Positions 12,709 through 14,184 of a stretch of DNA of 14,184 bases are shown piece by piece. Position 1 is the first letter of the stretch. Every line of letters begins with the position of its first letter. The notes beneath the pieces were generated by a model. That model saw only the letters and a program-made list of their open reading frames with translations. It was not told the origin of the DNA and made no database searches. The stretch is from Planctomycetaceae bacterium (GTDB taxonomy: Bacteria > Planctomycetota > Planctomycetia > Pirellulales > Thermoguttaceae), in assembly GCA_031276415.1 (NCBI GenBank), contig JAISNF010000511.1:1-14184 (forward strand). The letters are read 5' to 3'. Made by a program: the position numbers and the translations under genes.

Positions 12709-14184
12709 TTAGCCCGAGTCTGATCCATCCCCTGAACCTCCCCATTTGAATTGAAACATTGTCCATCGATTAACAAGACTTTGAGTCTCCGTTAAATTTT
12801 GTGTAACAGTATCCCTAACAATTCTTCCAGTCACTCCCAATTCACTGAATATCTGATAAACTGCGGTTGAAAATGATTCTGTTCCATGTTTTGTAGAAGC
12901 ACCAAACTCTGCAAAATAGGTAGTAGAACCCAATTTAAGAGAGCCTCTCATTGCAAAACGAGTAGCACCTTCTAATACTTTAATACTATCCCAGAAATTA
13001 GTAGTTCCTGTGTTTACATCTCCCTTCAAAAATGTAAAAGTATAATTGAAAATTGGTAAAATAGAACCGTTTTTTCCTAGTGTTGAATTGAATTGCTCAA
13101 TATTTTTACCAACGATAGGAATTATTTTGAGTAGTCCAGGTATTTTCAGTGTAAAAGAAACAGCGATGGCACCATTTAATCCCCAAGTAGATATTGGTTC
13201 CTGATCTGGATTATAACTGTATTCAGGACGCAATCCATGTGATAAGACAATATCAATGTTTTTAGAAATTGTTTTTTTAATTCTTGTTTGCCATCCAATC
13301 GCATTGATTGTGTAATGACTAAAATGTTCTTCAAGTAACTTTGGTAATTGGTTCAAGGCATTTGTGATTTCCTGATAGGCTTGTATTACTGCATTAGGCA
13401 ATTGCAAAATTGGTAGTATAATGTTTGTAAAAAGATTATATGCACCTCCAACTGCACCTATATTCATACCTCTCATATTGACGCCAATTGCCATACCTAT
13501 ACCAATCCCAACTACCCCTCCAAATAATCCATTAGGATCAACCATATTCACGGGATCTGCATGTGTGTACAAATATTTATGCAACGATTGTGGGGCATTG
13601 AGATTTCCGAAGAAAGGATCAAGTCTATTAAACCTTCCGGTTGCGGGATCATAATATTGTTGCCGTAAATATTGTTGTCCGATTTTTGAATCGAATTGTT
13701 CACCACTGTACAGGAATTCAGTTAATGCAACAGAAGGGTCAAAACCGATAGCGTTGCCGTAAGCGTCGTAGGCGTAGAGTTCAAGAATTGCGCCGGTAAG
13801 ATCGGTTAGAACTCTGGTGCTTCCATGACCGTCGAATGTGAAGTAAAACTCCTGTTCGGTGCCGTTTTTAACAGTTATCTGGGCGATTTTGTTACGTCCG
13901 ATAATGTATGTTATGTTCGTTTGTTCATGAGTTTCCAGATCGGTTTCTGTCTGTTTTAAGACTTGTGAGTATCCGGTAATGTTTAACGGATCATTCAAAT
14001 ATTTCGTTTCCTTCCGTGTCTCGAAATTTCCATCGGCGTCGGCATCAATCTCATGACGTGATAATACCCGAATTCCATCAGTGTTATAATCATAAGAAAT
14101 ACGCTCAATTCTTGTTTTCGTTCCATCTTCGGCAAACGTTACAATCATTACAACCGACATTCTTCCCTGTGCATCGTACTCAAA
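12709..14184 (-). CDS. Rhs repeat-associated core protein with an unrecognised C-terminal tail (5' end outside the window)
   Basis: The frame is open to the window edge. The eight codons upstream of the Met at 14160 read FEYDAQGR, a YD-repeat continuation, so that Met is not the true start. Numbering from it: YD-like strands (21-125, including ISYDYNTDG); the Rhs core (about 105-207) with FDGHGSTRVLTD, YDAYGN, YSGEQFD, LRQQYYDPATGRFNRLDPF and YLYTHADPVNMVDPNG. DPNG at 208-211 marks the usual core/tail boundary. Rhs cores form a shell around a C-terminal toxin that is autoproteolysed and delivered to rival cells. The tail (212-483, 272 residues) has a Gly-rich hydrophobic section (214-253), an amphipathic helical section (255-280), then alternating strand-like segments (330-340, 366-379, 399-409, 412-420, 466-473) and a GGSGDGSDSG end. 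I see no known nuclease or other toxin motif. The tail's low GC compared with the core suggests transfer. Delivery genes are not in view. Confidence 0.88.
   Translation of the reverse strand, partial: FEYDAQGRMSVVMIVTFAEDGTKTRIERISYDYNTDGIRVLSRHEIDADADGNFETRKETKYLNDPLNITGYSQVLKQTETDLETHEQTNITYIIGRNKIAQITVKNGTEQEFYFTFDGHGSTRVLTDLTGAILELYAYDAYGNAIGFDPSVALTEFLYSGEQFDSKIGQQYLRQQYYDPATGRFNRLDPFFGNLNAPQSLHKYLYTHADPVNMVDPNGLFGGVVGIGIGMAIGVNMRGMNIGAVGGAYNLFTNIILPILQLPNAVIQAYQEITNALNQLPKLLEEHFSHYTINAIGWQTRIKKTISKNIDIVLSHGLRPEYSYNPDQEPISTWGLNGAIAVSFTLKIPGLLKIIPIVGKNIEQFNSTLGKNGSILPIFNYTFTFLKGDVNTGTTNFWDSIKVLEGATRFAMRGSLKLGSTTYFAEFGASTKHGTESFSTAVYQIFSELGVTGRIVRDTVTQNLTETQSLVNRWTMFQFKWGGSGDGSDSG

Overview
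The window looks like chromosomal DNA from a moderately AT-rich bacterium, most likely a planctomycete or close relative. Three things point that way. One end carries a secreted PEP-CTERM protein. A giant secretin-N-domain repeat protein fills the centre. The non-coding DNA carries GCCCT-GAA-AGGGC palindromes of a kind I associate with planctomycete genomes. The assignment is inference, because no rRNA or housekeeping gene is present.

Layout, left to right. Bases 1-122 hold a long hairpin. At 123-1211 (minus) lies a PEP-CTERM exported protein with a clear start and ribosome binding site. Bases 1212-2289 are a gene-free, repeat-rich stretch: a small 5'-UTR hairpin, three copies of a REP-like palindrome (1484-1685), and an inverted-repeat element built on CACAGAG-type arms (2017-2222). 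At 2290-11361 (plus) a single uninterrupted gene encodes a 3023-residue exported protein. It has a signal peptide, a Pro/Thr/Ala linker, an LTxxQ helical module, an N0 (STN-like) domain, an N1-like domain, then about 30 more short alpha/beta repeats of the secretin N1/NolW type. It has no secretin beta-barrel. A block of four 122-residue units at exact spacing lies inside it.

Right part. At 11363-11695 (plus) a small membrane-protein-like ORF starts one base after the giant gene's stop. Its 3' third runs antisense to a recognisable Rhs/YD-repeat remnant on the minus strand (11588-11728). After a mostly empty convergent intergenic stretch come two minus-strand genes. Reading in their own direction, these are the 3' end of an Rhs protein (14184-12709, truncated by the window edge) with a canonical Rhs core ending in DPNG and a 272-residue tail I do not recognise, followed 48 bases later by a 216-residue gene (12660-12010) with a good Shine-Dalgarno sequence. 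The order (Rhs core, variable AT-rich tail, small unrelated gene) is that of a polymorphic toxin with its immunity gene.

The best candidates for undescribed biology are (a) the giant pore-less secretin-N-domain bead protein and (b) the Rhs tail/immunity pair, with the Rhs remnant next to it suggesting past module exchange.
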